DNA of 58,068 bases from the NCBI GenBank assembly GCA_002067585.1, contig MVQO01000071.1:1-58068 (forward strand), read 5' to 3'. The stretch comes from Syntrophorhabdus sp. PtaB.Bin027. GTDB lineage: Bacteria > Desulfobacterota > Syntrophorhabdia > Syntrophorhabdales > Syntrophorhabdaceae. Below, one piece after another: positions 17,463 to 25,866 of the stretch (positions are counted from its first letter, which is position 1; each line of letters begins with the position of its first letter). The notes under the pieces are model-generated. The model did not search any database, was not told the origin of the DNA, and was given only the letters and a program-made list of their open reading frames with translations. Both the position numbers and the translations under genes were made by a program.

Positions 17463-18722
17463 ATGAATTATTTTGATTACAAGAATGAAGAACTGTTCGG
17501 AGAGAGCGTTCCTGTGGCGCAGATCGCACAGGAAGTGGGAACGCCCGTATACATTTACAGTTATAAAACACTGGAGCGCCATTACCGTGTATTTGACAGC
17601 GCTTTTAACCGAGTCCCACACCTCACGTGTTACTCTTGTAAGGCAAATTCCAATATTGCCATATTAAGGGTCATGGGATTTCTTGGCGGCGGGGCAGACA
17701 TCGTATCAGGAGGAGAACTCTACCGCGCCCTCAGAGCAGGTATACAACCCCAGAGGATCGTTTTTTCAGGTGTTGGTAAGACGGAAGAGGAAATCATATC
17801 AGCGGTGAAGGTTGGTATCCTCATGATCAACGTGGAATCTGCTGAGGAGCTGTCTGTTATCCAGAGGGTAGCAAAAAATATGCGAAAGAAAATCCCTCTT
17901 TCTGTCAGGGTAAACCCGCAGATTGACGCAAAAACCCATCCCTATATCACAACAGGACTGAAGAAGAATAAATTTGGCGTTTTATGGGGTGAAGCATACA
18001 GGCTTTATCATGAGATGAAAAGTGATCCATACCTTGATCCAATAGGGATATCATCCCATATAGGCTCACAGATACTCGAACTCGGCCCATTTGTTGAGGC
18101 TGTGCGATCACTGAAAAAAATGGTTATGCAACTCAGGGGGGATGGTATCCCTGTCGCGTATATGGATATTGGTGGCGGTCTCGGCATCACCTATAAAGAC
18201 GAACTTCCCCCTCACCCAGGCGATTATGGCAAAGCCATTGGACAGGAGTTGGAAGGAGCGGATCTTACGATAATCCTTGAACCGGGAAGGGTTCTTGTGG
18301 GGAACAGTGGTATCCTCGTAACAAAGCTTCTGTACAAAAAAACAGTTCCAGGAAAAACCTTTTATATAGTTGACGCAGCCATGAATGACCTGGTGAGGCC
18401 TGCCTTCTATGATGCATATCATGAAATTGTCCCTGTAAGCAGGAAAACCAGTAGAGAGATCAAGGCTGATATTGTGGGCCCTATTTGTGAATCTGGAGAT
18501 TTTTTTGCGAAAAGCAGGCAAATTGCTGACCTTGAAAGTGGAGAGCTTCTCGCAATAAAGGGTGCTGGCGCATACGGTTTTTCCATGTCTTCTAACTATA
18601 ATTCACGAAGAAGAGCGGCAGAGGTTCTGGTTAAGGGTAAGGAATTTTTCATCATCAGGAAGCGCGAGGTCTTCAAAGACCTCATTCGCGGAGAGTCTGT
18701 CCCATCATTTTTGGAGGAATGA
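17463..18722 (+). CDS. lysA: Diaminopimelate decarboxylase
   Basis: The 419-residue product is a fold-III PLP enzyme. It has Y-S-C-K-A-N-S-N (PLP lysine near residue 58), H-I-G-S-Q, G-G-G-L-G-I-T-Y, E-P-G-R-V-L-V-G-N-S-G and the active-site C-E-S-G-D-F (about residue 342) with G-A-Y-G-F-S-M-S-S-N-Y-N-S. It converts meso-diaminopimelate to lysine. It lies 8 nt after the lipoprotein gene and 4 nt before dapF, in a lysine gene cluster. Confidence 0.97.
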   Translation: MNYFDYKNEELFGESVPVAQIAQEVGTPVYIYSYKTLERHYRVFDSAFNRVPHLTCYSCKANSNIAILRVMGFLGGGADIVSGGELYRALRAGIQPQRIVFSGVGKTEEEIISAVKVGILMINVESAEELSVIQRVAKNMRKKIPLSVRVNPQIDAKTHPYITTGLKKNKFGVLWGEAYRLYHEMKSDPYLDPIGISSHIGSQILELGPFVEAVRSLKKMVMQLRGDGIPVAYMDIGGGLGITYKDELPPHPGDYGKAIGQELEGADLTIILEPGRVLVGNSGILVTKLLYKKTVPGKTFYIVDAAMNDLVRPAFYDAYHEIVPVSRKTSREIKADIVGPICESGDFFAKSRQIADLESGELLAIKGAGAYGFSMSSNYNSRRRAAEVLVKGKEFFIIRKREVFKDLIRGESVPSFLEE

Positions 18723-18726
18723 ACAC

Positions 18727-19539
18727 GTGTTAGACCTACAATTTTTCAAAATGAGCGCGAGTGGCAATGATTTTATTATCATAGACAACAGAGATGGCAG
18801 AGTTTACGATAACTTCAAAGAACCAAAAGAGTTTGTTGTTAAGGTTTGCAGAAGAAATCACTCGGTGGGATCTGACGGCCTTATCCTTATCGAGAAGTCG
18901 GCCATGTGTGACTTCCGGTGGAGGTTTTTCAATGCTGATGGGTCAGAGGCTGAGATGTGCGGAAATGGTGGGCGGTGTGCAGCAAGGTTCGCATACATAA
19001 ATGGAATAGCCAAAGAGAAGATGAGTTTTGAAACGATTGCAGGCATCATAAAGGCTGAAGTTGATGATGCAAGAGTTAAACTCCAGCTTACGTCTCCTAC
19101 GGATATTAAGTTGGATTACCCTGTTGGCCTGGAAGACAAGGAGATCTTTTTAAGTAGTGTAAATACAGGCGTTCCTCATGCTGTTCTTCTTGCCGATGAT
19201 GTTGACCACATGCCGGTAGAGGAATTGGGCAGGCTTGTTCGATACCATAAAGCTTTCGGAGAAAAGGGGACAAATGTCGATTTTGTTCAGATTGTTGATA
19301 AAAAAAACGTGAAAATCAGAACGTATGAAAGGGGTGTAGAGGCTGAAACCTATGCCTGTGGAACCGGTGCTGTTGCTGCAGGCGTTATCCTTAAAGCCAA
19401 GGGTTTACTGAAGAGTCCCATGAACATTTTGACCAGGGGTGGGGAAACACTCAAAGTTTACATAGACGAAGAGGTCTATTTAGAAGGTGTTACAAAGATC
19501 ATATACGTGGGCAAACTCCATGAAGAAGCATTGATGTAA
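18727..19539 (+). CDS. dapF: Diaminopimelate epimerase
   Basis: The frame is open from 18562, but the GTG at 18727 is the likely start: GGAGG lies 9 nt upstream and the product then begins L-D-L-Q-F-F-K-M-S-A-S-G-N-D-F as in other DapF proteins (270 residues). Both catalytic cysteines are visible, in M-C-G-N-G-G-R-C and A-C-G-T-G-A. The enzyme interconverts LL- and meso-diaminopimelate for lysine and peptidoglycan. It is 4 nt after lysA and 13 nt before dapA. Confidence 0.96.
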   Translation: MLDLQFFKMSASGNDFIIIDNRDGRVYDNFKEPKEFVVKVCRRNHSVGSDGLILIEKSAMCDFRWRFFNADGSEAEMCGNGGRCAARFAYINGIAKEKMSFETIAGIIKAEVDDARVKLQLTSPTDIKLDYPVGLEDKEIFLSSVNTGVPHAVLLADDVDHMPVEELGRLVRYHKAFGEKGTNVDFVQIVDKKNVKIRTYERGVEAETYACGTGAVAAGVILKAKGLLKSPMNILTRGGETLKVYIDEEVYLEGVTKIIYVGKLHEEALM

Positions 19540-19552
19540 AGAAGGAGAGGAA

Positions 19553-20440
19553 ATGGAACTAAAAGGAATATATACAGCATTGGTCACACCATTTAAGAAC
19601 TACGATGTGGATGAAGAAGCACTTGAAAGACTCATCGATTTTCAACTTAAGAGCAAGGTAGATGGGCTTGTGCCATGTGGCACAACAGGGGAGGCAGCAA
19701 CCCTTTCCTATGAGGAGCATGAAAAGGTTGTGGAACTTACTGTAAAACACGTAAAAGGTGCTGTCCCGGTGGTTGCCGGCACAGGTTCGAACAGCACAAA
19801 AGAGACAATAGAACTGTCACAGAGTGCAAAAAATGTTGGAGCTGACATGTGTCTCCTTACAACACCTTACTATAACAAACCAACCCAGGAAGGCCTTTAC
19901 CAGCACTACAAGAAGGTGGCTGAAGAGGTGGATATCCCCATCATTCTGTACAATATACCGGGTAGAACTGGCATCAATATGAATCCCGATACCATAGCGA
20001 GACTTGCCCAAATACCGAATATTGTAGGGATAAAGGAGGCGTCGGGATCGCTTGTTCAAGTAGCAGAAATATATAGGCTTGCCAAGGAACGGATTACCAT
20101 CATGTCTGGGGATGACAACCTTTTTCTTCCTATGATGAGCGTAGGCGCCAGAGGAGTGATATCTGTTCTCTCGAATGCCATGCCAGTTGAACTCCAGGCC
20201 CTTTATCAGGCGTTCCTTGGAGAAAAAGACATGCAAAAGGCAATGGACATGAATACAAGTCTGTTACCTATTATGCAGGCTATGTTTGTAGAAACGAATC
20301 CCATTCCTATCAAAGAGACCTTGTATCATATGGGAATGATGGAAAAGGAGTTCAGACTGCCCCTGTGTCCCCTGTCTGAAGGAAGCAGTAAATTTCTGAA
20401 AGGGGTGCTCAGGGAATACGGACTTCTGAAAAGAGAATAG
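19553..20440 (+). CDS. dapA: 4-hydroxy-tetrahydrodipicolinate synthase
   Basis: The 295-residue TIM-barrel product shows G-T-T-G-E-A-A-T-L-S (about residue 43), the catalytic Tyr in Y-N-I-P-G-R-T (about 133) and the Schiff-base lysine in V-G-I-K-E-A-S-G (about 161). It condenses pyruvate with aspartate semialdehyde, the first committed step of the DAP pathway. GGAGAGG lies just upstream of the ATG. It is followed by dapB. Confidence 0.97.
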   Translation: MELKGIYTALVTPFKNYDVDEEALERLIDFQLKSKVDGLVPCGTTGEAATLSYEEHEKVVELTVKHVKGAVPVVAGTGSNSTKETIELSQSAKNVGADMCLLTTPYYNKPTQEGLYQHYKKVAEEVDIPIILYNIPGRTGINMNPDTIARLAQIPNIVGIKEASGSLVQVAEIYRLAKERITIMSGDDNLFLPMMSVGARGVISVLSNAMPVELQALYQAFLGEKDMQKAMDMNTSLLPIMQAMFVETNPIPIKETLYHMGMMEKEFRLPLCPLSEGSSKFLKGVLREYGLLKRE

Positions 20441-20468
20441 AACTGCTATAGAATGGTTTGAGGTGTGT

Positions 20469-21263
20469 ATGATTAAAACAATAATTACTGGTGTTTGCGG
20501 GAGGATGGGAAGTATGATCCTCAAACTTGCTCTGGAGGATCCAGATTTCATGGTGAGCGGCGTAACCGAAATAGAGCACCATCCCAGTGTTGGCAAGTGT
20601 GCAGAAGCGGTTATTGTCGGTGCCGGTAATGCTCTCATCGTTGAAGGCAGCCTTGCCAGTGTTATTGACAGGGGTGATGTGGTAATCGACTTTACAGAGC
20701 CCGAGGCTACCCTGGAAAACTTCAGACTGGTCAAGAAAAAGGCAAAGGCTATTGTCATTGGTACGACAGGGCTGAAGGGCCAGGGCTTGGATGAAATAAT
20801 GAAGACGAAAAACACTCGTATTGTTATATCACCAAACATGAGTGTGGGTATGAATCTCATGTTCGATGTGGTTGAGAAATTATCCAAAAAAATGAAGGAC
20901 CATTACGACATAGAGATTTTTGAGATGCACCATAAACTGAAAAAGGATGCACCGAGCGGAACAGCGGTTAAACTCAAGGATCTTATCAAAAATGCTGCAC
21001 CTGACAGAAAATGGATTGAGGTTTTTGGCAGACAGGGAATGCTGGGAGAGCGGAAAAAGGAAGAGCTTGGCATCATGAGCCTGAGGGGTGGCGATGTTGT
21101 CGGTGAACATACAGTTATGTTTGCCGGTATTGGGGAGCGTCTCGAGATTACTCACAGGGCGTTTTCCCGCGAAAACTTTGCAAGGGGTGCCCTTGTTGCT
21201 GCCCGATGGCTGGTTAAACAGAAGCCCGGTGTGTACACAATGAAGGATGTGCTGGGACTCTAA
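20469..21263 (+). CDS. dapB: 4-hydroxy-tetrahydrodipicolinate reductase
   Basis: The ATG at 20469 is chosen (GAGG 5 nt upstream); a GTG 6 nt earlier is less likely. The 264-residue product has the dinucleotide motif G-V-C-G-R-M-G-S-M, D-F-T-E-P, G-T-T-G-L, S-P-N-M-S-V-G-M-N and the signature E-M-H-H-K-L-K-K-D-A-P-S-G-T-A. It reduces the DapA product with NAD(P)H. The operon provides DapA, DapB, DapF and LysA; the aminotransferase step could use DapL or another enzyme encoded elsewhere. Confidence 0.97.
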   Translation: MIKTIITGVCGRMGSMILKLALEDPDFMVSGVTEIEHHPSVGKCAEAVIVGAGNALIVEGSLASVIDRGDVVIDFTEPEATLENFRLVKKKAKAIVIGTTGLKGQGLDEIMKTKNTRIVISPNMSVGMNLMFDVVEKLSKKMKDHYDIEIFEMHHKLKKDAPSGTAVKLKDLIKNAAPDRKWIEVFGRQGMLGERKKEELGIMSLRGGDVVGEHTVMFAGIGERLEITHRAFSRENFARGALVAARWLVKQKPGVYTMKDVLGL

Positions 21264-21308
21264 AGATCAATGAAAAGATAATATTTCTTTATAACTCTTA
21301 ATCTGCTT

Positions 21309-21322
21309 GAGAAAATTTTCTC
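21309..21322. repeat. Perfect 14-bp palindrome upstream of rex
   Basis: GAGAAAATTTTCTC is a perfect dyad between dapB and rex, about 67 nt before the chosen rex start. It could be a regulator site. It lacks a following T-run and so is a poor terminator. It does not match the usual Rex operator. Confidence 0.35.
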
Positions 21323-21388
21323 TTGCATTTCGATCGAATAGTTGTTACAAATAAAAACTCGCACGGTATGAATGAAAAGGTCCATAAA

Positions 21389-22030
21389 ATGTCGAAATAC
21401 CCTAAGATTCCGGGGGCGACAATCAGAAGACTTTCGAACTATCTTAAGGCCCTTGAGGATCTCGAGTCTAAAAATGAAAAAGTTGCTTCCAGTGCTTTAC
21501 TTGCTGAGATTTGCAATGTAAATGCGGCCCAGGTAAGAAAGGATTTCGCGTACTTTGGAGAGTTCGGTATTCGTGGAATGGGTTACAATGTCAAGGAGCT
21601 TAAATTCCATATCAAAGAAATCCTGGGGGTTAACCGGGAATGGCGTATAGCAGTTATTGGCATTGGAAACATGGGAAGCGCGCTCCTTGTCTACAAAGAT
21701 TTCCTCAAGCAGAATTATAAGATTGTGGCAGCCTTTGATATTGACCCAGTAAGCGTGATTGGCCGTATCTCGGAGAGGATGGGAAAACCCGTGGAGATTC
21801 TCCATGTGGATATGCTCAAAGAAGTCATTAAAGCAAGGAATATTGAAATAGGCATTATCACCACCCCTCCCGGGGCAGCGCAACAAATAGCTGACCTGCT
21901 ATCAGAGACTGAAATTAAGGGAATTCTCAATTTTGCCCCCTTGCCTGTCAGGTCACATGGAAACATCCCGTTAAGAAACATATTTTTTACCGCTGCACTG
22001 GACAATCTTGTCTATTATTTGTCCAATTAA
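21389..22030 (+). CDS. rex: Redox-sensing transcriptional repressor Rex
   Basis: The 213-residue form beginning M-S-K-Y-P-K-I-P is preferred because AAAAGG lies 8 nt upstream and this gives the usual Rex length. It has an N-terminal winged helix (R-R-L-S-N-Y-L-K-A-L, N-A-A-Q-V-R-K-D-F-A-Y-F-G-E-F-G) and an NAD(H)-binding Rossmann domain (V-I-G-I-G-N-M-G-S-A-L). Rex releases DNA when the NADH/NAD+ ratio rises and typically controls fermentation, hydrogenase and electron-transfer genes. It sits at the end of the dap operon with a 125-nt gap, so it may have its own promoter. Confidence 0.95.
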   Translation: MSKYPKIPGATIRRLSNYLKALEDLESKNEKVASSALLAEICNVNAAQVRKDFAYFGEFGIRGMGYNVKELKFHIKEILGVNREWRIAVIGIGNMGSALLVYKDFLKQNYKIVAAFDIDPVSVIGRISERMGKPVEILHVDMLKEVIKARNIEIGIITTPPGAAQQIADLLSETEIKGILNFAPLPVRSHGNIPLRNIFFTAALDNLVYYLSN

Positions 22031-22039
22031 GAGGTTATC

Positions 22040-22249
22040 ATGTGGAGAGTGCTGAGTAATATCATCGAGATGTTTGTCTACTCGGCGGTCTACATAATTA
22101 TTGTCCTGATAATGCTGAAGGTCTTCGGAGCAACCTTCACTTCAGAATTCGAAAAAAAGATTAGTGAAGATGGGAATATGGCACTTTCTATTCTGTGCGC
22201 AGGTCTTTTAATCGGATTGTCACTATTACTTGCTTCAATAATACGGTAA
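22040..22249 (+). CDS. DUF350 family small membrane protein
   Basis: The 69-residue product has two membrane helices separated by a polar loop (F-E-K-K-I-S-E-D-G-N-M-A-L-S). This is the single-unit DUF350 (YjfL-like) layout, with the conserved N-x-A motif before the second helix. Its role is unknown. It lies 9 nt after rex, and its TAA overlaps the bioD ATG in TAATG, so all three are probably co-transcribed. Confidence 0.75.
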   Translation: MWRVLSNIIEMFVYSAVYIIIVLIMLKVFGATFTSEFEKKISEDGNMALSILCAGLLIGLSLLLASIIR

Positions 22250-22965
22250 TGAAAGTAATTTTTGTCACAGGAACAGACACAGGAATAGGCAAGACTGTTA
22301 TATCCTCAGCAGTTTCTGCATTTTTTTCCCTTAGAAAAAAAATGAATGTGGGAGTCATGAAACCATTTGAATGCGGACTCTCAAAGACTGACAAAGATCT
22401 TCTGCCCTGGGATGCAATCTGTTTGCGAGAGGCATCAGGAAGCACCGATGGCCTCAACATCATAAGCCCCTATACGCTGGAAGCTCCGTGCGCACCCGAG
22501 GTTGCAGCTATGATAGAACACGTGAGCATAGATATTAGTCTGGTAGATAAGATTTTCCAAGGCCTTAAAAGGTCACATGACTTGCTTGTTATAGAGGGTG
22601 CAGGCGGCGTTCTTGTACCTATAAGGGAGCATTTTTTCTTTATAGACCTGATCCAGAAATGGAATGCGCCAACTCTGGTCGTTTCAAGGCTTGGCCTTGG
22701 CACGATTAATCATACACTTCTGACCATTCATCTTCTCAAGGAGCGGGGAATTAAGGTTCTTGGGGTGATTCTGAATGATAACGCTGGTTCGGATGATTTA
22801 CCAACGCAGACAAATCCAACCATTTTGAAGAAATATCTGGCTGATATTCCCATCCTTGGCATCTTCCCCCACGTGAAGGACTTGATTAAAGGAAACGTGG
22901 ACAGGGAGCGTATGGCAGATATTCTCGCAAAGAACATCAATACCGATCCACTTTTAGAGCAATAA
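22249..22965 (+). CDS. bioD: Dethiobiotin synthetase
   Basis: The real start is the ATG overlapping the DUF350 stop, giving M-K-V-I-F-V-T-G-T-D-T-G-I-G-K-T. The 238-residue product has that P-loop, a K-P-F-E-C-G segment and E-G-A-G-G-V-L-V-P-I (about residue 115), all diagnostic of BioD. It makes dethiobiotin from diaminopelargonate, CO2 and ATP. No other biotin gene is in the window. Biotin is consistent with a biotin-dependent carboxyltransferase such as the one at 39183. Confidence 0.95.
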   Translation: MKVIFVTGTDTGIGKTVISSAVSAFFSLRKKMNVGVMKPFECGLSKTDKDLLPWDAICLREASGSTDGLNIISPYTLEAPCAPEVAAMIEHVSIDISLVDKIFQGLKRSHDLLVIEGAGGVLVPIREHFFFIDLIQKWNAPTLVVSRLGLGTINHTLLTIHLLKERGIKVLGVILNDNAGSDDLPTQTNPTILKKYLADIPILGIFPHVKDLIKGNVDRERMADILAKNINTDPLLEQ

Positions 22966-23125
22966 CTGGGACTTACGTCGTCTCCTTTTTTTCCGAATAT
23001 TCGAAGGATGACCGCTTCGCTAAGACGTTCACCTCGCTTGTTCGCAAAAGGCAATGATTATAGCGCCTGCGCCCTTCTTTCATCCTATTCTGAAAGTTAC
23101 CGATCACGCGTCACGGATCACTGTT

Positions 23126-24316
23126 TTATTTCTGTCCCTTTCTCAACAGCTCTCCTACTTCCTTGAAGTGCGGCCTCGACTTTTCTATTATATCCATAGT
23201 AACACAGTAGGCTAAACGGAAATATCCAGATTTTCCAAAGCCAACCCCGGGCACTGTGAGGATGCGGTGCTGCAACATGGTTTTCACGAATTGAATATCA
23301 TCAGGGATTGGTGATTTGGGAAAGATATAGAAAGCTCCCTCTGGTTTTATGACCTCAAAGCCTGATTCCACAAGAATATTGTAGATAGCGTCTCTCTTTT
23401 TCTGGTATTCCATTATGTCTACGCTATTGTGCTGAAATTTTGCAACAACCCTTTGCATTAATGCCGGTGCGTTGATGAAGCCGAGAATTCTGTTTGCAAA
23501 GATTGCGGCATCGATAAGGGAGCGTACATTTTTAATGCGTGGCGATATGGCGATATATCCAATCCGTTCCCCGGCGAGGCCAAGGTCCTTCGAGTGGCAT
23601 GTCACATTTACAGTATCTTCATACATATTCGGCAGATTCGGCAGTTTGATTCCATTATAAATAATCTTTTTATAGGCCTCGTCAGCGACTATATAAATTC
23701 GCTGGCCCTTTTTGCTCCTCTCGTGAAGAAGATCTGCAAGTTCCAAAAGCTCTGCTTCATTGTAGACAACGCCTGTCGGATTGTGAGGAGAATTAATAAG
23801 GATTGCCTTGGTTTTTCTGCTTATGGCAGCCTTAATCTTATCAATATCAAGATGAAAATCATCCTTGGTGTCGACAAGTTTTATGATGCCGTTATGGTTC
23901 CCGATATAAAACATAAATTCCACAAAGAATGGAGATGGTACGATGACTTCGTCCCCTGGATCAAGGATTGACTTAAAGATCACGTTAAGACCGCCTGCAG
24001 CGCCAACTGTCATTACAATGTGATCCCTCGTATAGGGAAGTCCTGTTATTTCTCTTTGATACTGGGCAACCTCTTCCCTTACATTATCGTATCCGCTATT
24101 TGTCATATAACGATGCATGCCCTGTGCATCGGATGAAGCAACCTTGATTAGCTCATTTTTTAAAGCTTCAGGAGGTTCGGTTATAGGATTGCCGAGGGAA
24201 AAGTCACACACATTATCAGTCCCGAATTTCTTTTTTAATTCTTCTCCCTCCTCGAACATGGCCCGAATCCAGGAAGAGTTTTTCATAAGTGTTGAGATAT
24301 TCTTTGAAATCGGCAT
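23126..24316 (-). CDS. PLP-dependent aminotransferase, class I/II, paralog 1
   Basis: The ATG at 24314-24316 has GGAGG 6 nt upstream; the adjacent upstream ATG is too close to it. The product of about 396 residues is a fold-type I aminotransferase with N-S-P-H-N-P-T-G, D-E-A-Y and the PLP lysine in C-H-S-K-D-L-G-L-A-G-E-R-I-G-Y. A late F-R-L-A-Y-C holds the carboxylate-binding Arg. It is plainly paralogous to the gene upstream, whose stop it overlaps by 1 nt (TGATG), so the pair is one transcript under the Phe/Tyr attenuator. An aromatic amino-acid substrate is inferred from that leader, not from active-site residues. Confidence 0.88.
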   Translation of the reverse strand: MPISKNISTLMKNSSWIRAMFEEGEELKKKFGTDNVCDFSLGNPITEPPEALKNELIKVASSDAQGMHRYMTNSGYDNVREEVAQYQREITGLPYTRDHIVMTVGAAGGLNVIFKSILDPGDEVIVPSPFFVEFMFYIGNHNGIIKLVDTKDDFHLDIDKIKAAISRKTKAILINSPHNPTGVVYNEAELLELADLLHERSKKGQRIYIVADEAYKKIIYNGIKLPNLPNMYEDTVNVTCHSKDLGLAGERIGYIAISPRIKNVRSLIDAAIFANRILGFINAPALMQRVVAKFQHNSVDIMEYQKKRDAIYNILVESGFEVIKPEGAFYIFPKSPIPDDIQFVKTMLQHRILTVPGVGFGKSGYFRLAYCVTMDIIEKSRPHFKEVGELLRKGQK

Positions 24317-25512
24317 CATTTCCCTCCTCTATAATATCGATCGCCTGTCCTCAAGAAGCCTTCACGGGCCTTGAGTATTTTTTCCATAGGTACACAGTAA
24401 GCTATCCGGAAATAACCTTCCCTGCCGAATCCTCTGCCAGGAACAACCATGATACGCTCTTCTTGCTGGAGGGTGCGAACAAACTCAAGTTCATCAGGTA
24501 TAGGCGATTTTGGAAACATGTAAAAAGCACCCTGAGGCTTTACGCATTCAAAACCTGCCTCCATGAGGATTGCATAGAGGACATCCCTTTTTTTCTCGTA
24601 ATCGGCGATACTGACTGAGGTCCTCTGAAACTTTCCTGCCACCCGTTGAAAAAGGGCAGGTGCATTGACAAAACCAAGGACCCTGATTGAAATTGTCATG
24701 GCAGAGACGAGAAGGTCCATATCCTTGATGCTCGGAGATATAGCAACGTATCCGATTCTTTCACCGGCCAGGGCAAGGTCCTTTGAATGGGAGGTCACAG
24801 AAAGAACCAGATCGTACATCTTAAAAATATTAGGAATCTGAATACCATCGTAAACAAGTTTTTTGTACGCATCATCGGTAATGATGTAAATATCCTGGCC
24901 CAGTTCCCGTTTTGTGTTTAAAAGGCTGGCAAGCTGTTTCATACTCTCTTCATGGTAAACAGCACCGGTAGGATTGTTCGGACTGTTGATGAGGATCGCT
25001 CTGGTTTTTTTTGTGATTGCTGCCTCTATATTTCCAATGTCGAGCTGAAAATCTTCTTTTGTTTCCACAAAGCGGGTCACTCCACTAAAATTATTTATGT
25101 AGTTTTTGAACTCCCAGAAAAATGGGGTAGGGACGATGACTTCATCACCAGGATTCAGCATACTCTTGAGGATCACGTTTAAACCGCCTGCACACCCAAC
25201 AGTCATAAAGATGTGACCTGCAGTAAAAGGAACACCATGCACTTCGCGCAAGTACTCAGCAATATTTTCTCGTACATCTTCATATCCATTGTTAGACATA
25301 TATCTATGGGTACCAACTTCCGGGCTTGAAAGCATATCGATAAGTGCTTTCCTCAGGGTTTCCGGAGGCTCAGTATCGGGATTTCCAAGGGAAAAATCAC
25401 AAACGGCATCCAGGCCGTACAGTTTCTTGATCCTGATTCCTTCTTCAAACATCCTCCGGGTCCAGCCTTCCTGGTCTTTGATTAATTGATCCATCTCATT
25501 AGAAATAATCAT
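24316..25512 (-). CDS. PLP-dependent aminotransferase, class I/II, paralog 2 (attenuator-controlled)
   Basis: The 398-residue product has N-S-P-N-N-P-T-G (residues 176-183), D-D-A-Y-K-K (about 213), the PLP lysine K244 in S-H-S-K-D-L-A-L-A-G-E-R-I-G-Y and F-R-I-A-Y-C near the C terminus. GGAGG sits 5 nt before the ATG, directly after the second terminator hairpin of the leader. It belongs to the broad aspartate/tyrosine/aromatic aminotransferase group. The Phe/Tyr-rich leader peptide implies a role in phenylalanine or tyrosine metabolism. Two adjacent paralogs may divide substrates or directions between them. Confidence 0.9.
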   Translation of the reverse strand: MIISNEMDQLIKDQEGWTRRMFEEGIRIKKLYGLDAVCDFSLGNPDTEPPETLRKALIDMLSSPEVGTHRYMSNNGYEDVRENIAEYLREVHGVPFTAGHIFMTVGCAGGLNVILKSMLNPGDEVIVPTPFFWEFKNYINNFSGVTRFVETKEDFQLDIGNIEAAITKKTRAILINSPNNPTGAVYHEESMKQLASLLNTKRELGQDIYIITDDAYKKLVYDGIQIPNIFKMYDLVLSVTSHSKDLALAGERIGYVAISPSIKDMDLLVSAMTISIRVLGFVNAPALFQRVAGKFQRTSVSIADYEKKRDVLYAILMEAGFECVKPQGAFYMFPKSPIPDELEFVRTLQQEERIMVVPGRGFGREGYFRIAYCVPMEKILKAREGFLRTGDRYYRGGK

Positions 25513-25529
25513 TTTGTCCTCCTCATAAT

Positions 25530-25558
25530 AAAAAAGCCATGGTTGTTACCATGGCTTT
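25530..25558 (-). terminator. Attenuator terminator 2
   Basis: On the minus strand AAAGCCATGGT (25548-25558) pairs with ACCATGGCTTT (25533-25543) around AACA, followed by three more T residues. It ends just before the ribosome site of the first aminotransferase. Its 5' arm is also complementary to the 3' arm of terminator 1 (10 bp), so the two hairpins can exclude or permit each other. Confidence 0.7.
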
Positions 25559-25562
25559 ACAC

Positions 25563-25597
25563 AAAAAAAAGCCATGGGTTGTGCACCCATGGCTTTT
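25563..25597 (-). terminator. Attenuator terminator 1
   Basis: On the minus strand AAAAGCCATGGGT (25585-25597) pairs with ACCCATGGCTTTT (25567-25579) around a 5-nt loop, and T-residues run on to 25563. This is a strong intrinsic terminator between the leader peptide and the aminotransferase genes. Its plus-strand copy is also A/T-flanked but has no gene to terminate. Confidence 0.8.
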
Positions 25598-25629
25598 GCT
25601 TTTTCACAGCAAAATACTACATGGGTGCA
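25582..25629 (-). promoter_or_regulatory. Antiterminator pairing of the attenuator
   Basis: On the minus strand TGCACCCATG (25620-25629), inside the leader peptide downstream of its Phe/Tyr codons, is perfectly complementary to CATGGGTGCA (25582-25591). The latter is the 5' arm plus loop of the first terminator. A small TTTTGCT/AGCAAAA hairpin (25594-25614) fills the space between. Antiterminator and terminator are mutually exclusive, as in classical attenuators. Confidence 0.7.
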
Positions 25630-25681
25630 AGTTCCTAAAGTAAAAATAAAAATGGCCATAGAAAGGTAATCGATTATTCAT
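25604..25681 (-). CDS. Attenuator leader peptide rich in Phe and Tyr (25 codons)
   Basis: On the minus strand an ATG at 25679-25681 opens a 25-residue peptide. Codons 7-15 read F-Y-G-H-F-Y-F-Y-F, seven aromatic codons of nine, and the stop TGA is at 25604-25606. The reading frame spans the antiterminator sequence, and the stop lies just before the first terminator stem. This is the arrangement of pheA- or pheST-type transcription attenuators. The -10 box lies about 8 nt upstream, so the transcript is nearly leaderless for this peptide and no ribosome site is seen. It is too short for standard gene calling. Confidence 0.75.
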   Translation of the reverse strand: MNNRLPFYGHFYFYFRNLHPCSILL

Positions 25682-25689
25682 GGTGAATG

Positions 25690-25718
25690 AATTTAAAAGA
25701 AATCAGTTGTTTTGTCAA
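25690..25718 (-). promoter_or_regulatory. Sigma-70 promoter of the aminotransferase attenuator
   Basis: On the minus strand TTGACA (25713-25718) and TAAATT (25690-25695) are separated by exactly 17 nt. Transcription would begin around 25681-25684, at or just before the ATG of the leader peptide. Confidence 0.7.
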
Positions 25719-25866
25719 GGGAAATCATATAAAAATTTTAAAAAAGGATCTTAAGGCTCGCTGTTCAGGGCTGCCAAAGGTTTAAGTTACGAAAAAAGAC
25801 AGACCCGACGTCCAGTTTTCAAACATGCTCTCATATAAGTGCGTGTGGCCTTACTGCATAAGGACT

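Noticed and set aside
23060..23125. Repeat-like GATCAC copies (GATCACGCGTCACGGATCAC) between bioD and the aminotransferase
   Set aside because: A faintly similar stretch occurs near 8470-8500, but the match is too short and imperfect to call a repeat family from this window.
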